Assembly: GCF_932526225.1 (NCBI RefSeq)
Contig: NC_064035.1
Coordinates: 12,530,566 to 12,594,565, forward strand
DNA from: Nematostella vectensis
Lineage: Eukaryota > Cnidaria > Anthozoa > Actiniaria > Edwardsiidae
Length of the DNA stretch: 64,000 nt
Direction: 5' to 3'
In this document: piece after piece, positions 1 to 13,712 of the stretch
How positions within the stretch are numbered: the first letter of the stretch is position 1
Layout of the letters: each line of letters begins with the position of its first letter
Notes under the pieces: model-generated
Told to the model about the DNA's origin: nothing
What the model saw: the letters and a program-made list of their open reading frames with translations, nothing else
Database searches by the model: none
Position numbers and translations under genes: made by a program

Positions 1-3000
1 AGTACTAGATAGTTTGCTGGCTATGCCGGAATTCGTTTGCACATTGTCCCTCTTATTCACACGTCCAGCGTAAATTCAATTACATCCTTGCCCTGTGATT
101 GGCACGTTAAGTTGCTATTAGTCTGTAATCTTTTGTTAATGAAAGCAGATGAAAGGTGTATAAAGGGTAAAAAAGCACGCTCACGCCCTAATCAACATTG
201 ATTAAGATATAATGTGTTGAAAGGGCTTAATCGTCAGCACTTCGAGATGCTATTGTACTGTGTAACTTTAGAATAAGAATATCAATCATCCCTCAACCGA
301 TCCCAGCTCGCAAACAATAAGGCTGTGAATCTAATTTGGATTGCGCCAAAGCAAGCCCGGATCATCGACTGCGACAAGGCAAACATTGGGACAAAATAGT
401 GCATCACTAATCGAGCTTGAAAACCTGTTTTAGCAATTGTTACAGTCTCTGTGGATTAAAGATCTGCAAAGAAACAGTCATGGTTGACGCTTTAACAGGC
501 AAATTTCCGTTAGGATAAAGCAGAGTTTTGCAGTCATTATGCTAAGTTAATAAGCCTTTATGAAAAGTCACTTGTCAGGGATGTCAAAATGTATTAATTG
601 CAAGACCAAGAGGAAAGTGCCTTTTCATATGAACTAAACGGTCTTAATAAACCAGTGATATCCCCCGCGTTACTAAAAAAAACTATCTAGACTTTGACAT
701 CACACGGCGAATTAGTGAAGTAACGATCGCAAGTCAACAGTCAATTACCACGCAACACAACTAACTAGTGTTGTGATTTCACAAATCCGTAACCCCGACA
801 ATACCGTTGAGTGCGAAATCTTTCCGTCAATTCAAGGAGACTTTTGGCAGCTTAAGAAATAAAACATAAACTTAAATGCTGTAAACAATCTGTGTATTAA
901 GCGATTTGGCCCGTCTCTGCAGTAGTCGGAATGTTCTGAGTATTTGCTCATTGGCTCCGCAGGGCTAACATTTGGCAAGCGCACGCACACGATCAAACCT
1001 GGTTCTATTATTATTCAAATACTCAATATGTCACGGTTCTAGACATCTCTTTTCATGGTTTGTCAAGTAGAATCCAAAATCTGCCTCTGACAGGAAATGG
1101 TTCTCTTTTCATCTCCAGAAATGTAATGAACGGTTTCAAAGATATGACACAAACTTCAAAAGTCCAAAATGGCCCCTTCCGTAAAATTGGGTGATACTCT
1201 ACCTGAGCAGTATTCTCCTAACTTTTTTTACGTTTACTTGCCCGAATACACAAAAGTTCGGATACATTATTTGTTAACCGCGATAATCGATCTATGTTGA
1301 AAGGTTTAAGAAGCATATGGCCCTTACACTCGTCCCGATAAAGCGGTCATTATTTGCGATTAGCGTTGACAAGAAGCACTTCACACCGACCAATGAGCAA
1401 CTAAATGTACATAAAAGGCTCAGTGCAAACGTTCATAAAGCCCTTTTGGTATTCGCAAACACTTAGCTAAAAGGGAGCCGGAAACTTAGAAATGTAGAGT
1501 ACTAAATAAGAAAAACCCCGACCGTTTGGTTTTCTTATCTTTATTGGAGACACTTTTGCTGACCACATAACCCAAATAGAATAGGGTAATATTCAAACTG
1601 CGTACATTTATTTTTTAAAGCACTACTTTACTACAAGACTTTATCTTAAATTGCCTTATCAGTGCTATATAGCACTTTCTCCAGGATGACAATTTGGACA
1701 CAAAAAAATCGCAACAAAAAGAATTACAAATGATGCTTCCCCCATCGAGGCTTATGCTCCACACGTGGATTTGTCTTCATTTTTCCAGAAGATAAGTTTT
1801 GTTGCTCTATCGCTAATTGTGTTTAGGGGTCTCTATTACATTGGAGAGAATTACTTTGCTAATTGTATTAGGAAATTTAGTGATAGTTTGAAAAGATCGA
1901 TAAGGCGTTTATCACCTATTAGGAGATGGCGCCGAAAAACCAAAGGTATAATAACGGTTTATGGGGGATTGATGAGCATGCTTTATTATTTTAATAGTTT
2001 TATTAAAACAAAAACCAAATACATCTAGGCTGTTGCCAGTTTCGCAATACGTTCACGAGAGGAACCGTAAAAAATTGAACACAAATTCTACTCTAGGAAT
2101 TCACTTTGATTCAGTAATCAGCTTTGATAAGCAAAATAATTATTGTAAAAGCTTTTGCGGGAAAGTTGTGATGAGTACATTAAGTTTTAAAAACAGAGTT
2201 TTACGCAGAAAAGCGAATTGGGTATTTCACACTGCTAAAAAAATTTCCATCTCCAACCATCTTACAGCATATTTTTATCACTTTTATGTAAAAACCAAAC
2301 TCGTTAGAAGCAAAGGTTATGTTCTGATGTCAAACACTTATTCAAACCTCACAAAATTTAACAATTTTGCTTAGATGCCAAAAAATCACCGCGCAGAATC
2401 ATATGGGAGGAAGGGCTTGGCAACCAAAATTCGGCATTACACGTTGCATTGTTTGACATATGCTTAAACATTTTGCCTTCAACTTTTATTTTCAGCTGGT
2501 TATGCACATTACCGATTCTTTAAATGTTTCAACATTTAATAAATATACAGGTTTTTTTTCTAAACAGAGCTTTAAATTGGACGAGCCCTGACTGAAAAGC
2601 TTCAAGCCTACATATGACGTAATGGAAACTACGGCTTTGTACGCAACCCCGTCCCTTTACACTTCTGGGTAATTTTCGCCACATTGAAAAATTACGGAGA
2701 AGACCCTGGGACGAGGTAGCGGCACTAAAGGGGAGGGGGAGGGGTCCGTGGGTGAGAGTTCGGATCGAGCGAAAACGTGGACTTATGAGGGAATCTTTTT
2801 CATTCTTTGGCTTGGACCGGACAAGAAAAAATGGATCACCAACACCTTCCTAAATGCTCAATTTTTAAACCAAATTGATTACAAAATTGCTATTCCGGTT
2901 TGACGTGGAATTGATTCGTTTGGCTTTGAAGTAGAAAAAGAAAATTGTCTTACTTTAGGGAGAGGTATGTTGGCTGGTCTAGTCATGCCCAGTCAATTGT

Positions 3001-6000
3001 TTGCGCTTGCGCACGCACAAGAAAAACATGCATTGCTACGATTACTACGGTTTTTAAAAAAACTGTTTTCGTTGTTTGTGGTGTAGAAAGCAAATTCCCT
3101 ATAGTTTTCCTAGGTATGTACTCTAATACACGCGCCTCATGACTCAACAATATTTTGAAGATGAGGTGAAGAATATCGTAGTGTAGAAGTACCCACAACC
3201 CAAAAACATATATGCAAAATAAACACAACCTGACAACAAGACGAAGATACTCAGGCATCAGTTTGAGGGATAAATGGTTTTGAAGATATGAATACAACTA
3301 AGGTGATAGCAACTACTCTTTAGCCAAATGATAGCTCAGGTTCTTTGACAAATTTAAAATCGACCAAGGAAAAAAAAACGAATCACCCCTCTCAACAAAA
3401 CGCTCCAAAGAGAGAAAGATCAGCAAACACAGTTCAAGACCACTTCACAGTTCAATGGCCACTCCTTGAAGGCTTGTAAAATCATCTTGGATGCCATTAC
3501 GGATTGCAAAGCATTTTGGGAGATCCGGGGGGGAAATTCACAAGGGGAGGGCCAGTCAACACTCCTCTCCCCAAAGTCAGCCGGGTTTTTTTAAGTCTTT
3601 TCACCCCGAAGCCAAACAAATCAATTTCAGGTCATACAGACCCAGAATAGCAGTGTTAACAATTTTGGAATGAATTTGGTCTTAGAAAAGACAGCATTTA
3701 GAAGAGCTGTGGTGATTCATTGAAAGGAAACTATTTTCTCGTCCAGGAAAGCCAAACAAGAAAAAATCACCATGAAACCACCTTTGCTTGCAAATATCCA
3801 TAAGCACAGCACTCAATTATGCCACTCCCAACATGCTCATAGCTGTATCTTTTTTTTTTGATAAAAATACAAGCAACCATCAATTTGTGCTCGCATTAGC
3901 ACAGCGACGAGGGATTAAAGATGGGACCGCAAAGCACTGTTGGAAAGCTGGGATACCGCTGACTAGGTGCAGCGGTGTTTGATTTTGACGGGCTGAATCA
4001 TAAAACTCAAAATAGGGGGGGGGGGGGGGAGATTGACTAGCCAGGAGTCAATGTGCTAACTACTGACATTACATATAAAATAATGAACGAAGATTTTTAT
4101 ATCTAAAATACGCAATGGTACTCACTCGGTATAGTGATAAACAGCGGAGGAAAGGCTCGAAATCGATCAATATTTCAGAGTGTGAAGAAAGGATCGAGTT
4201 CGCGGGGATATCGAGATAGCCACGTTTTGGGTTTGAGTTATCACTGATTGGCTAGAACTGGCGCATGCGTGCGAGAAAAAGCGGCAACCACTGAACCATT
4301 CACGTGTGCGGCATTGCCAAAACAGAGCGCGCGCAAACCTAAAGTAGAAAGAAACTATACAACATCATTCTATTTTTTTTTTTTAGTGGACTCACTCAAG
4401 GGCAAGTATCCGAATTTTTACTTCACAATATTTTTTTTCGTGGCAAAGTTGCGAGAGTTTTTTTTTATCGTTTCACAAAAATGTGCGAAGTCAAGGCGTT
4501 CTTGTTTGAAACTTCAATGTATCATGGCCTGCGCGAAGGTAAGTTTTATAACAGGCCCCTCGGATTTGAAAAGTACTGTTAGTCAGAGATCTTTGCCGGA
4601 TTTATGCGTTCCAGCGATAAGTATAAGCACGCTCGTTAAACGCTTAACAATTTGAATGGAAAATCAGTGTTTCTCCGTTAATAAAAATTGCCCTTAGGCC
4701 CCCTTCCCTCCCCCTCAAGTCACTATAGTCCCCCCCCCCTCCCCAGAGCCAACCAAATGATATTCCACTTAACGAAAACGATATTTTTTTTTTTTTTCAA
4801 AGGCTAGAATTACTTGCGGGCAGCTTTCTAGAGGATCATTCGAGGGCCCTTTTGCTTGGCAGGAGTAATATACAAAGGCCAGTGATTGGATGGCTATATT
4901 AAGTTGAAGAAAAGTGGGGGATTTGCGTATCGATCCACTTTACCTTTGAAAAGAAGTCAATCAAGCCGACCTTCTGCGCTCCCGCGTCAAGTATTGCATG
5001 AATATCTGCGTAGATTACCGCTAAAAACCCGAAACCAAATTATGTTTTTCAATGATAACATTTTAAGCCCGGTTTTCCGTTTTTTCTTTTTTGGAAATAA
5101 AAGCAAAGAACACAGTCATTGACATTTATCAAAGGGTTATTGCTAGGCTTAACTTTCGGTAATCCTACCATCCAGTAATTGCTATTTTTCACATTCTGTA
5201 ATAGTTCGCGGTGTTTCTTCACGCGCTTTCATTAAAAACCATTTCCAAATAACAAATCCTTTGTTCGATTTGTTTTATTGATATCACAATACCGTTTGAC
5301 TGTTTTTAAGTGCTCGGCCTCTTCCTCGAAGAAGCATAAGTACCTTCTGTTAAGCGCCAACCGAGAAACAACATGACCAATGTTTCTTCTTTTATTATTG
5401 TTAGCTATGTGCGTATTTTAGAACAATAGCAAAGAGAGACCGAATTCACATGATGTCGCGGTGAACTACATAATAAGCGAGTGATCAAGTATAGTTAATA
5501 CCTCAGGAAATCGAGGTCTAATGGGCTTAAAAGGCAGGTGCTAGGCTTCTAATGAATAGCTATCAAGTGAGTGTATCCTTCTCTTTGTGATAACTGAGTG
5601 ATAAATATTTTTATTTAAAAACGGGCGGAAACGAACGTCCCTTCAAACCACTCATGACATATTTAATAATTTCTCTCTGAGAAAAGTTGATGCTACTCTT
5701 TTCGATGTATTTTAAAAAGAAGCTTTTCGGGAAAGTCCTTTTTACTTAAAAAAAACAGTAGCCATATTTCTTTTATCGAGAAAAAATAAACGCGAACAAC
5801 GAAAGCCAAATAACAAAGTTGTATCATTATTGGGGATGTTTGTCTTTTAATTCTGAAAAAGGTTTGAAGGGCAGAAAATTGAGTTAAATCTCTTTTTCTC
5901 AAACAACTCGCGAATTTGACCTTGGAGACCTACGCAAAGTTTCCTAGTTAAACAACTTAAAACAGGCTAATACAAACATCCCTCGCATCGATAAGGGTGG

Positions 6001-6160
6001 CGAATGCGGCACATATAGCGAGCCAACAATCAACTATTTATCTTGCTATTCGGAGAAGTCTCCCTGCGTCACAAGTGGCTTAAATCGATTAGGTTCTATG
6101 ATTTATATTGAGACGATGATAGCAGGACAGGTGTTGAACTATCTGATAATCTGTATATTC
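1..6160. other. Gene-free stretch, no gene recognised
   Basis: A+T-rich sequence with frequent stops in all frames. The longest open frames (for example 1765-2028, 2033-2374 and 4248-4655 on +) have no recognisable domain, low-complexity composition and no convincing splice partners. A short candidate first exon, ATG at 4524 followed by a perfect GTAAGT donor at 4539, is visible but has no downstream partner. A poly-G run lies near 4016-4030. I see no RNA gene here. Because it lies upstream of a developmental homeobox gene, part of it may be regulatory; that is inference. Confidence 0.5.
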
Positions 6161-6179
6161 AGATACTGATAGCAAAAAG

Positions 6180-6500
6180 GCTAGTTCCTTCTATAAGTAA
6201 AGTAGCGCGAATATTCATTCTATGAGTAGAGTAAGGCGACTGTATTACTTCTATGAGTATAGTAGGGCGACTATTCCTTCTATGAGTAGATAAGGGCGAC
6301 TATTCCTTCTATGAGTAAAGTAGGGCGACTATTCCTTTTATGAGTAGATAAGGGCGACTATTCCTTCCATGAGTGAAGCAGGGCGACTACTCTTGTTATG
6401 AGTAGAATAGGGCGACTATTCCTTCTATGAGTAGAGTAGGGGACTAATTCCTGCTATGAGCAGAGTAGGGCGACCATTCCAGCTACAAGTAAGGCGTAGC
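6180..6500. repeat. 30-bp minisatellite, about 10 copies
   Basis: Tandem copies of a roughly 30-bp unit containing TATGAGTAGAGTAGGGCGAC, followed by TATTCCTTC. Copies differ by substitutions and 1-2 bp indels, so the array is moderately old. No open reading frame runs through it. Confidence 0.85.
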
Positions 6501-9500
6501 TGTCGCGAACAAGAGTATAAGGATACAAAGTTTTGTCTCCGATTTTTTTAATAGCTAATCGTGTTCCCTTGCTTAATGCCGAGCCTCTCTCTAGTCATTC
6601 CCAAGGCTGAGTGATTGTCCTGACGCCCTGTGCCTCTCCATTGAATCTAACCGAAGATACGAATATGAATATCACAGAGAACAAGAAGATTGCACGAATT
6701 ACGGAAATAACTTAACACCCAAACAATGGCCAAAGCTGAAGTTTGACTTTTAAATTCTGTTTGAACCTAAAATATCGAGAAAAGTGTCGTAGTTAAACAG
6801 AGAAAGAAACCACCCCAAACAACTTAATCTTTGGTTGACTGAAGATGAAATAAACATTTGTTTAAGTTAGCTGATATTCGACATTTCGGTTGTATTCAAT
6901 ATCGACCTGTCGGTGGTATCCTCACAGGGTTGAAATAGGGTAAGAGACACAGATCAAGCGGTGTATTGCTCTGTCAACTATCCCTCCTCCTCATATCATC
7001 AGTAGTGCATTTGTTACTCTAAACTTGAGACAAAACTTAAAATCATGGCACAATATCAATGAACTTGTCTTCAGGTGCCTTATCAGAACCAACCACGATA
7101 TTATAAACACCGAGATAAGAACGGAGATATGGCCTTTTAATATGGTGTTTTCAATCGAATTAAGGGCACGCCTCAGAAGTGTTTCACTAGGTTGACGCAC
7201 TTCGCTCCACACTATCTACGATGGTCTGCTGAAAAATGCTTATAGATCAAAAAGGTCTAAGTCTTAACACCTCAATTAAATCAAGTTACAAATATTATTA
7301 TAGAACTATACTCGAGATAAAACGAGTCAAAAGTAACTGATATTGTTTCTTACTATAGCGATCATCAAATCAATCATGACAATGTGACAGTTTAGAATTT
7401 TGTGGAACTGTTTACTTATAAATCCTTCAGTGTCACCTTAATGGCTAATATAACACTCGGTGTACAGGGCGTATGGCACAGAGCACGCCAAATGAACGAG
7501 GCAATCTGCACAGGTGCAGGGAACTTGTGGCGCCCGTCGTGGGTTTATTCGTCTCTATCTCACTCACGGTGTTTCTTTAGACGTGCTACCCAGCAACAGC
7601 CGAACAAATCACTCTTTAAATAAGATCAACTTCCCATTTGTGAAGTACCCGACTCTTGTGTGAAATCTAAGAAACTCGTTTTCTATTATAATAGAGAGAG
7701 TATTTCTTGGGATTGTTGAGATATTTGAATGTTTATAAGGGTTTTTTTGAAAGGAAAACGATGGTCTATGAGAATCGAATTGCGCATTTTGGGACGTGTT
7801 AAGACAATAACTTAGCATCGCCATACAGTTTGTTTTGGTAACAGTTCGCAGAATGCATACAACAGCGATCGTTATCTTTCGCATAAAGAGCTCAGTCACG
7901 CACTCAACAAACACGCCAGTGAAAAATGACCATTTAGATGCGATATCATAATGTCTACTTAGTGCCACCAGATAGCAAACTCCGTATAACCTTTTCACAC
8001 CTCAACAACCAATCGAAAAATCTTTACATATGTTCTCGAAATTTGGCGGTCAATGTGAAGGTATAAAAAGCTTTGTAGAGACAATATTATTTACTTCTCT
8101 ATTTCTTTTTTAAACCTGACAAACCACCACGTTTATTTATAAAATAGTGACGTTTTGGCTGTTACAGAAACTTCGGAAGACTCTGTCAAAATTTAACAAC
8201 GACAGATGACTCACTCTTATGAAGTTGCATTTCCTCCCATTTCAAAAAGTTAGGAAGTCAAGCTATTAATTTTATATTATAATTTTGTAGAATATGCACT
8301 AGGCTGAACAGCTTCAAACTATAAATGGCCACTTAGACAAAGACCGAGGTCTGCTCTGTAAATTATAATGGTAACGTCTTAACCTAAAATGGCAAAATGT
8401 CAAAAATACACGAGTTCGAATCGCAAAAAAAAAAAACGAGCAACTTCCGGTAGCCAATGAGCCAGTTAATAAATCTACGTACTAAAATATCTAATACATA
8501 AATATTGATACTTTCACGATTTTTCACTAAACATTCTTTTGCGCTGTAAGCACTAAGTAAATTGTTGTTAGTCTAATGCATAAAGTAGTTTTCACTAAAT
8601 TGAGGCTCAACGGAACCATTGCCATTACGAGGTCTCGGCGGCACTCGTACTGCCAGCATGAAAACACCGAGATGTTTGATAATCCGTAGGAAGTAAGTAA
8701 AACCCTAGAAGGGCACCCCTTCATGCCTTAAATGATACTCGGCTAGTCATGCCGATGGCAGCCGTACAGATGCCTTATTCTGTTTACTTTACAAGCCATT
8801 TAAAAGGTCAAAATGAAATAACAATAAAGGGACTCATATTGATAATTATTCATAAACAACCAACGTAAGTTAGAGTGATCTTTTCTTAGAAATCTCATGC
8901 GTCTGCAGTAAAATCAATTTTCAATTTCACTCCTTTGCGACTGAATGAACATTCGAGGAGAGACTTTGTATCTTGACTTAACGAAGCGAAAGTATCGGTT
9001 AGCAGGTGTTCTTTTTCTTAATGAAAATAGGCTATCATTTTCTTATTTAACTCATTTTCAAGCTGATTATGTTAGGGGTCTTTTCAGAGCACCATGCGCA
9101 AACATTATTCTACAAAAACTACAGCCCCCCAAAAGTCCTCGAGCAAATAATCTGTTTCAATATCTTAAATTGCGGAGGTCATTGAACAACTTTCTGCATT
9201 TGATGATAATGGCTTGGACGTTTCTTCCGGCTTATTTCAATTACGATAGCACACAACAGTCAATATCAAATATTAATTCTTATAAAACGGTTCACCGCTT
9301 TATCAGGTTTTTAACCTGTTTTCGCGTATCTATTGATATCCCAGCTTCTCAACTGGACACGGGAATCTAAAACTGCGGAATGCAATTTACTTTTTTTTAG
9401 CTCACTTGACATTTAGCATTATTTCCAAAAGAATAGCTCCACTAATAACGAACTTTCTACACTTAGATGCTAATTCGATTCTCACTTATGTTTGAAAATA

Positions 9501-10235
9501 ATCCTAGGTGTTTACCATTCGATGAGACCGATATTTTTCTCGTTGATAGATTGGCGCGCGATGTTTGGTGCTTAAGTTATACCTGAGTATAAGCAGGAAA
9601 CAACAAGCCTGGCTTGTGCTAAAAGCACGCAGAGACGTATAAGCCAGACTCAGTGGGCTATTGGCATAATTGTTATTGCTTCTTCACGAGCGTTAATGTG
9701 TAGTCGGACCAGCGACGAAATCATAGAAAGCACCACATTTCCGTTGTGTTGATGGCTCAATGGGTGATTATTTGTCCATTGGATAATTTAAAAGATCTTA
9801 AAAAAGACTATCTACTTTTGTTAAAAACGTTTTCCGTCAACCAGCCATTACCAAGTCTTTCGCAACGTTAAGCCGCAAATTAAATAATCAAATTTGGTAA
9901 AATAGCTAGAATGATTGTTTAAACATTGACTTTGTTAACTTGAAGATATCGATAGGTTACAATCGCGTCTAAAAGGCGGTTTTCGCTCTTCCACTCATTT
10001 TGGACAAGACCACACAAACTCGCGGGTCGAAATGTAGTTATGTTTATTATATTATTTCTCTTGATAACTTTAATAAGCATGCAATAGAGGCAAAGCGTAA
10101 CCATATTCGTTTCTCAAATGGACCGAGCTAATTGTTATCAAGTGTGTTAGTACAATGGATCGATAGGTAAATTAGAGCAATTTGCCATTCATGGATTGAT
10201 GTAGCCATGAATGCTTTATTGACCAAAAGCCATCT
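6501..10235. other. Gene-free stretch upstream of the homeobox gene
   Basis: No recognisable coding sequence. Open frames such as 7609-7998 (-) and 8945-9370 (+, 141 codons) show no domain, signal peptide or clear codon bias, and I treat them as chance frames. No tRNA or repeat array was seen. The region may hold distal control elements of the homeobox gene that starts at 10913. Confidence 0.45.
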
Positions 10236-10304
10236 GCCCCAGCTGGCGGCCGCGAACCAATCAATGTCCGACCCCAGCTGGTTGTCTCAGCCAATCAACG
10301 ACCG
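10236..10304. promoter_or_regulatory. Duplicated E-box/CCAAT module
   Basis: Two tandem copies of a roughly 35-bp module, each holding CCCCAGCTGG (a CAGCTG E-box, at 10237 and 10272) followed by a CCAATCAA box (10257 and 10291) and a CCG-containing tail. It lies about 610 bp upstream of the start codon of the rough-like homeobox gene. The spacing of E-box and CCAAT box is the same in both copies. A regulatory role is inferred from motif content and position only. Confidence 0.35.
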
Positions 10305-10814
10305 GCATTTACCCCAAAATACACCTAAACGTTATATCAACATTCAACAATGTGTATCTGTTTTTCCCGAAGATACATTTTGAAAAAAGGAGGCAAATTA
10401 ACATGAAAAGAGTGCCTAAACAATTCTAAAATCAATGGAACCACGCTAGTGTAAATCATAAACTTCCCCCCTCAGAACTATAGTTTAGATGGAACATCCT
10501 TTTAATTCCGTGTTGACAAAGATAATGCCCTAGAGGGGGTCTTGATATTTCTCAAAGTTTTGAAATGCTGATGAGATTTTAATAAACTGTCCAAAGACAT
10601 CACTCTTCTGAGAGATGACGCGTTATTTTAAACAATATGATGTATCATTAACAAGAAACAAAATCATCCAATCCAAAAAGGCCGGAACAAAACGCTAATA
10701 ACACTTGGTTTGAAATGGAGTAGAAGATAATAGATGTCAATTATTATCCCGTGCCTGTATAATAATGAACTAGCATTGATCACATCGGTCCGATTAGAGG
10801 CTCTTGTCCCTGCC

Positions 10815-10826
10815 TGCATAAAAAGG
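10815..10826 (+). promoter_or_regulatory. TATA-like element
   Basis: GCATAAAAAGGG lies about 95 bp upstream of the first ATG of the homeobox gene. The distance would suit a core promoter with a short 5' leader. The match to TATAAAA is imperfect and nothing else supports a start site here. Confidence 0.25.
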
Positions 10827-10912
10827 GCAACGAAGTGACAAGATCGGTCAGAACCCGCCATCGCCAAAGGGTCAACGCCCTAAGTACCAACGCACAGCAC
10901 TAGATCAAACCG

Positions 10913-13712
10913 ATGGTGAAAAGCGACCGTGGAAACATGCAAAGTCCCTCCTTCACCGTTGACTCGCTTATAGCAAAAAAGAGTCCCAGCAGCCATTTCC
11001 AGAATACCGAAAAAGAAGACATTTCTACAGCAGATAGTAGAAAATCCGCATTCTGCGTCGCGTCTTCGCTAGCTAAACGCGAGTACGCCGTGAGTGTGTG
11101 CCACTGCCAGCCGTGCCAGCAATCAGGGTTCACTACGATCAGCCAACCCGTGACAGACCCACGCTTTATCTCTCTTCAGACCATGGCGGCGGTCAGCGTT
11201 CCTACTCCGGTCTTTCTCTCGAAAAGTAAGTACACAAGTATAGTAAACGTTTTGTGTCCATTACCGCGATTTTATAATTGCACACTACCTGCAATTTTAC
11301 TTGCTCACATGGTTTTTAAATTGCTACTCGAACACGTTTCGAAAAAACCTTTATAAATTGCGCAAGTTGCGAAAAAAGAACACTTTTAAATAACAGAGTT
11401 GCCATTTACTTCTGCGCGGACGACAACATTGTCACTGTTATTTTTTGTAGCGCAAAGGTATTTTCGCCTGACGTTGCAGTCTATTCTGGGTTTTGTAAAG
11501 AAAAATACGAAATTCGCAAAGGGTGAATAGCAAGCGGGGGAAGACGGCAACTACGTTAAACAAGCCCAACATCTTAACTGTCGTAATTTCACTGAATCAA
11601 AAATGAGAATTAGACTTAGCGAAAGTCAGATAATGCCTGAAACAAAACAAAAAAATGGCTAAAAGCAATTTATCGACAAAAAGAATATGATTACAGAATG
11701 GAAATGGGAATACATTTTGTCGATTGGAAACACAAAATTTAAAAAGAGCAATTGGTTAATTAAGTAGAACCATTATAGAAGTTTAGTGTCACTGACGCAT
11801 TTAACCAAAGATCTTGTTACCGAGTTAGCCCTAGAGGCAAATCATTTAAAGCCTAATTTCCATCATTTGGGCTAAATTCGCACTAATTAGCGCCAAAAGG
11901 CAGCACATCAAACAGAGGTACAGTTCGCAGTTTTTCGTGAAATAAAACGCAAAAAATCATAATGCACAACCGTTTCTTCTCAAGAGAAATTGTTTACCGA
12001 ATCTATTCTACAATTAGAAGCTTGTCTATTTATTAACAGGTTGATGTTTAATTCTTACCAGTTTTAAATCATTATCAGATTTTTTTTAAGGTTTAGATGC
12101 GGAACAATAATAAAACATTTTGCTTTTCTTTTAACCAAAAATTGCTTTCTCTCCTGGAAAAAAAATCCTCCCAGGATAAAACCGTTTTAATTTTCTCTCC
12201 AAATTTGAAGAAGTAAAAAAGAAATCAGTTATATCTGTGAAATCTGGTCGCTAATAATTTCTGAGCTTTTTTTTTTTGCTATGTTGGGCCTTGACAGGTG
12301 AGAAGAACATTTTTAAATGCGATTGCCGGCTGCATGAACCCCCCTTAGCTCCATTATTCTTCACATTCTTAATTCCGAAAATAAATAGTCTTTGATTTAA
12401 TAACGAAAAAAACGATTAATGAAACGGGTATTTTTTTCGCTTTTAAACGTCGTTAAAAAAACTGGTTATTGTATTATTTGATTTTTGCGATATAAATGCA
12501 ACAGTTCTTATCTTTGTACAGAAAGCAATGGTTTTGTAAAACGGAAAGCGGATGAAAGGGGCAAATTGATAAGTAAAAACCTACAGGCAACTGAAAATCT
12601 AGTATCTTAGATTGATCAAAGATCTCCTAAATGTAGAAAAAACAATCATTAAGCTTATTGATAAAAGGAGTTGTATACCAGAGAAAACGAGAAACAAAAG
12701 AAGTGAGTTTGATCATGCTAAGCGGATATGATTTCGGGGATCATTATCAAACCGTTGTAAACTTTGCTATTTTCTGAGTGAATGGCCACTGTACATTTGT
12801 TGAAAGAAGTGCCAATAACTAGGTGTGAAAAAAAAAACAACGAAAGGACGGAAAGCCCCGCTCTCGTACTAAGTAAAAGCAATTAAAATGTATCTGTCTT
12901 TGATAATTGGACTTTAAATACACAGAGAACAACAACACTTGAAAAAGCAGTTCATTATGTGTCTAATTGGGTCTCTCACAAGTACTATGATATATTTTGA
13001 CAGCCTTTATTTCGCCATTCAACAAATGGCCCGTTCCCATGTTTTTTTACGATTGTTTGTTTATTTGTTGGATAACTCCAAAACCTGCGTGTTTATCGTT
13101 CAGCACTTTTCAAAGAATACTGGGTTTTATAAGAATTCGCGTGGGAAGGTAAAATTCAAAACGCAAGGCGGATCAAATATCCTTCAAACTCAATGTGTCA
13201 GTGAATAAGAAATAAACGAAAATACAAACAGAAAGCTTCAAACTGGGACAAATTACTTTTTTCCATCAATTATTACTAGCGCAATATTAAAATGTTGTTG
13301 CAGAATCTAAACAACAGTAATAAAAATGTCACGTTCAATTTTCAAAGGTCCGCCGCGAAGAAAACGCAAAGAAAACAAACCGAGACGCCAGAGGACGACA
13401 TTCACAAGCGAACAGACTCTAAAGCTAGAACTGGAGTTCCACCAAAACGAGTACATAACCCGTTCACGACGATTTGAGCTCGCAGCATGTCTTAATCTCA
13501 CCGAAACACAAGTCAAAATTTGGTTCCAAAACCGCCGCGCGAAAGACAAGCGCTTGGAAAAGGCGCAAATGGAGCAGCAATTGCGTTTGGCTAGCTACAC
13601 GAACACCATGGCGTACCCAGGCTCTTATCTGAATTACTATTCCCCGCATTATTTTAAAAACGCGCCTACATCTATGGCGAGTCCTGTACCGGTCAGCCAA
13701 AGAATATCATAA
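10913..13712 (+). CDS. ro: Rough-like ANTP-class homeobox transcription factor
   Basis: Two-exon gene. Exon 1 (10913-11225) begins at an ATG and ends at a GTAAGT donor; exon 2 (about 13318-13712) encodes the homeodomain and stop. Exon 1 ends in phase 1, and the AACAACAG acceptor ending at 13317 restores frame. The nearer-consensus TTGCAG at 13303 does not, because it runs into stops. Exon 1 carries an eh1-like motif, F-T-V-D-S-L-I, about residues 14-20, expected to bind Groucho/TLE co-repressors. The homeodomain (codons 13380-13559) has Q50, N51 and the WFQNRR core, and the stretch [11 protein letters not shown] after it is characteristic of rough-family proteins. Total length is about 235 residues. 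Rough proteins are nuclear DNA-binding regulators; in flies ro acts in photoreceptor patterning. The exact start (ATG at 10913 or 10937) and the acceptor remain to be confirmed. Confidence 0.8.
11226..13317 (+). other. Intron of the rough-like gene
   Basis: About 2.1 kb between the two coding exons, A+T-rich with many poly-T and poly-A tracts. It starts GTAAGT. No repeat array or MITE is visible, unlike most introns in this window. The open frame at 12939-13208 (+) has no recognisable domain and no compatible splice sites. Confidence 0.6.
13380..13559 (+). CDS. ro: Homeodomain segment (60 codons)
   Basis: This is the 60-codon homeodomain within exon 2. Landmarks are F8, the helix-3 WFQNRR core, Q50 and N51. 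Q50 predicts TAAT-type recognition sites, as in most ANTP-class proteins. It is preceded by a basic RRKRK run that could serve as a nuclear localisation signal. The downstream tail is short and rich in Tyr, Pro and Ser. Confidence 0.9.

Noticed and set aside
4524-4540. Candidate first exon ATG-GCC-TGC-GCG-AAG followed by GTAAGT
   Set aside because: The donor is perfect, but no downstream exon or domain supports it and the peptide is only five residues. Left out as a gene.
8945-9370. 141-codon + strand open frame
   Set aside because: No domain, no homologous motif recognised, composition like the surrounding A+T-rich DNA and no splice partners.
10569-10590. CTGATGAG as a hammerhead ribozyme core
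   Set aside because: The second conserved core and the pairing arms are not present at the required distances.
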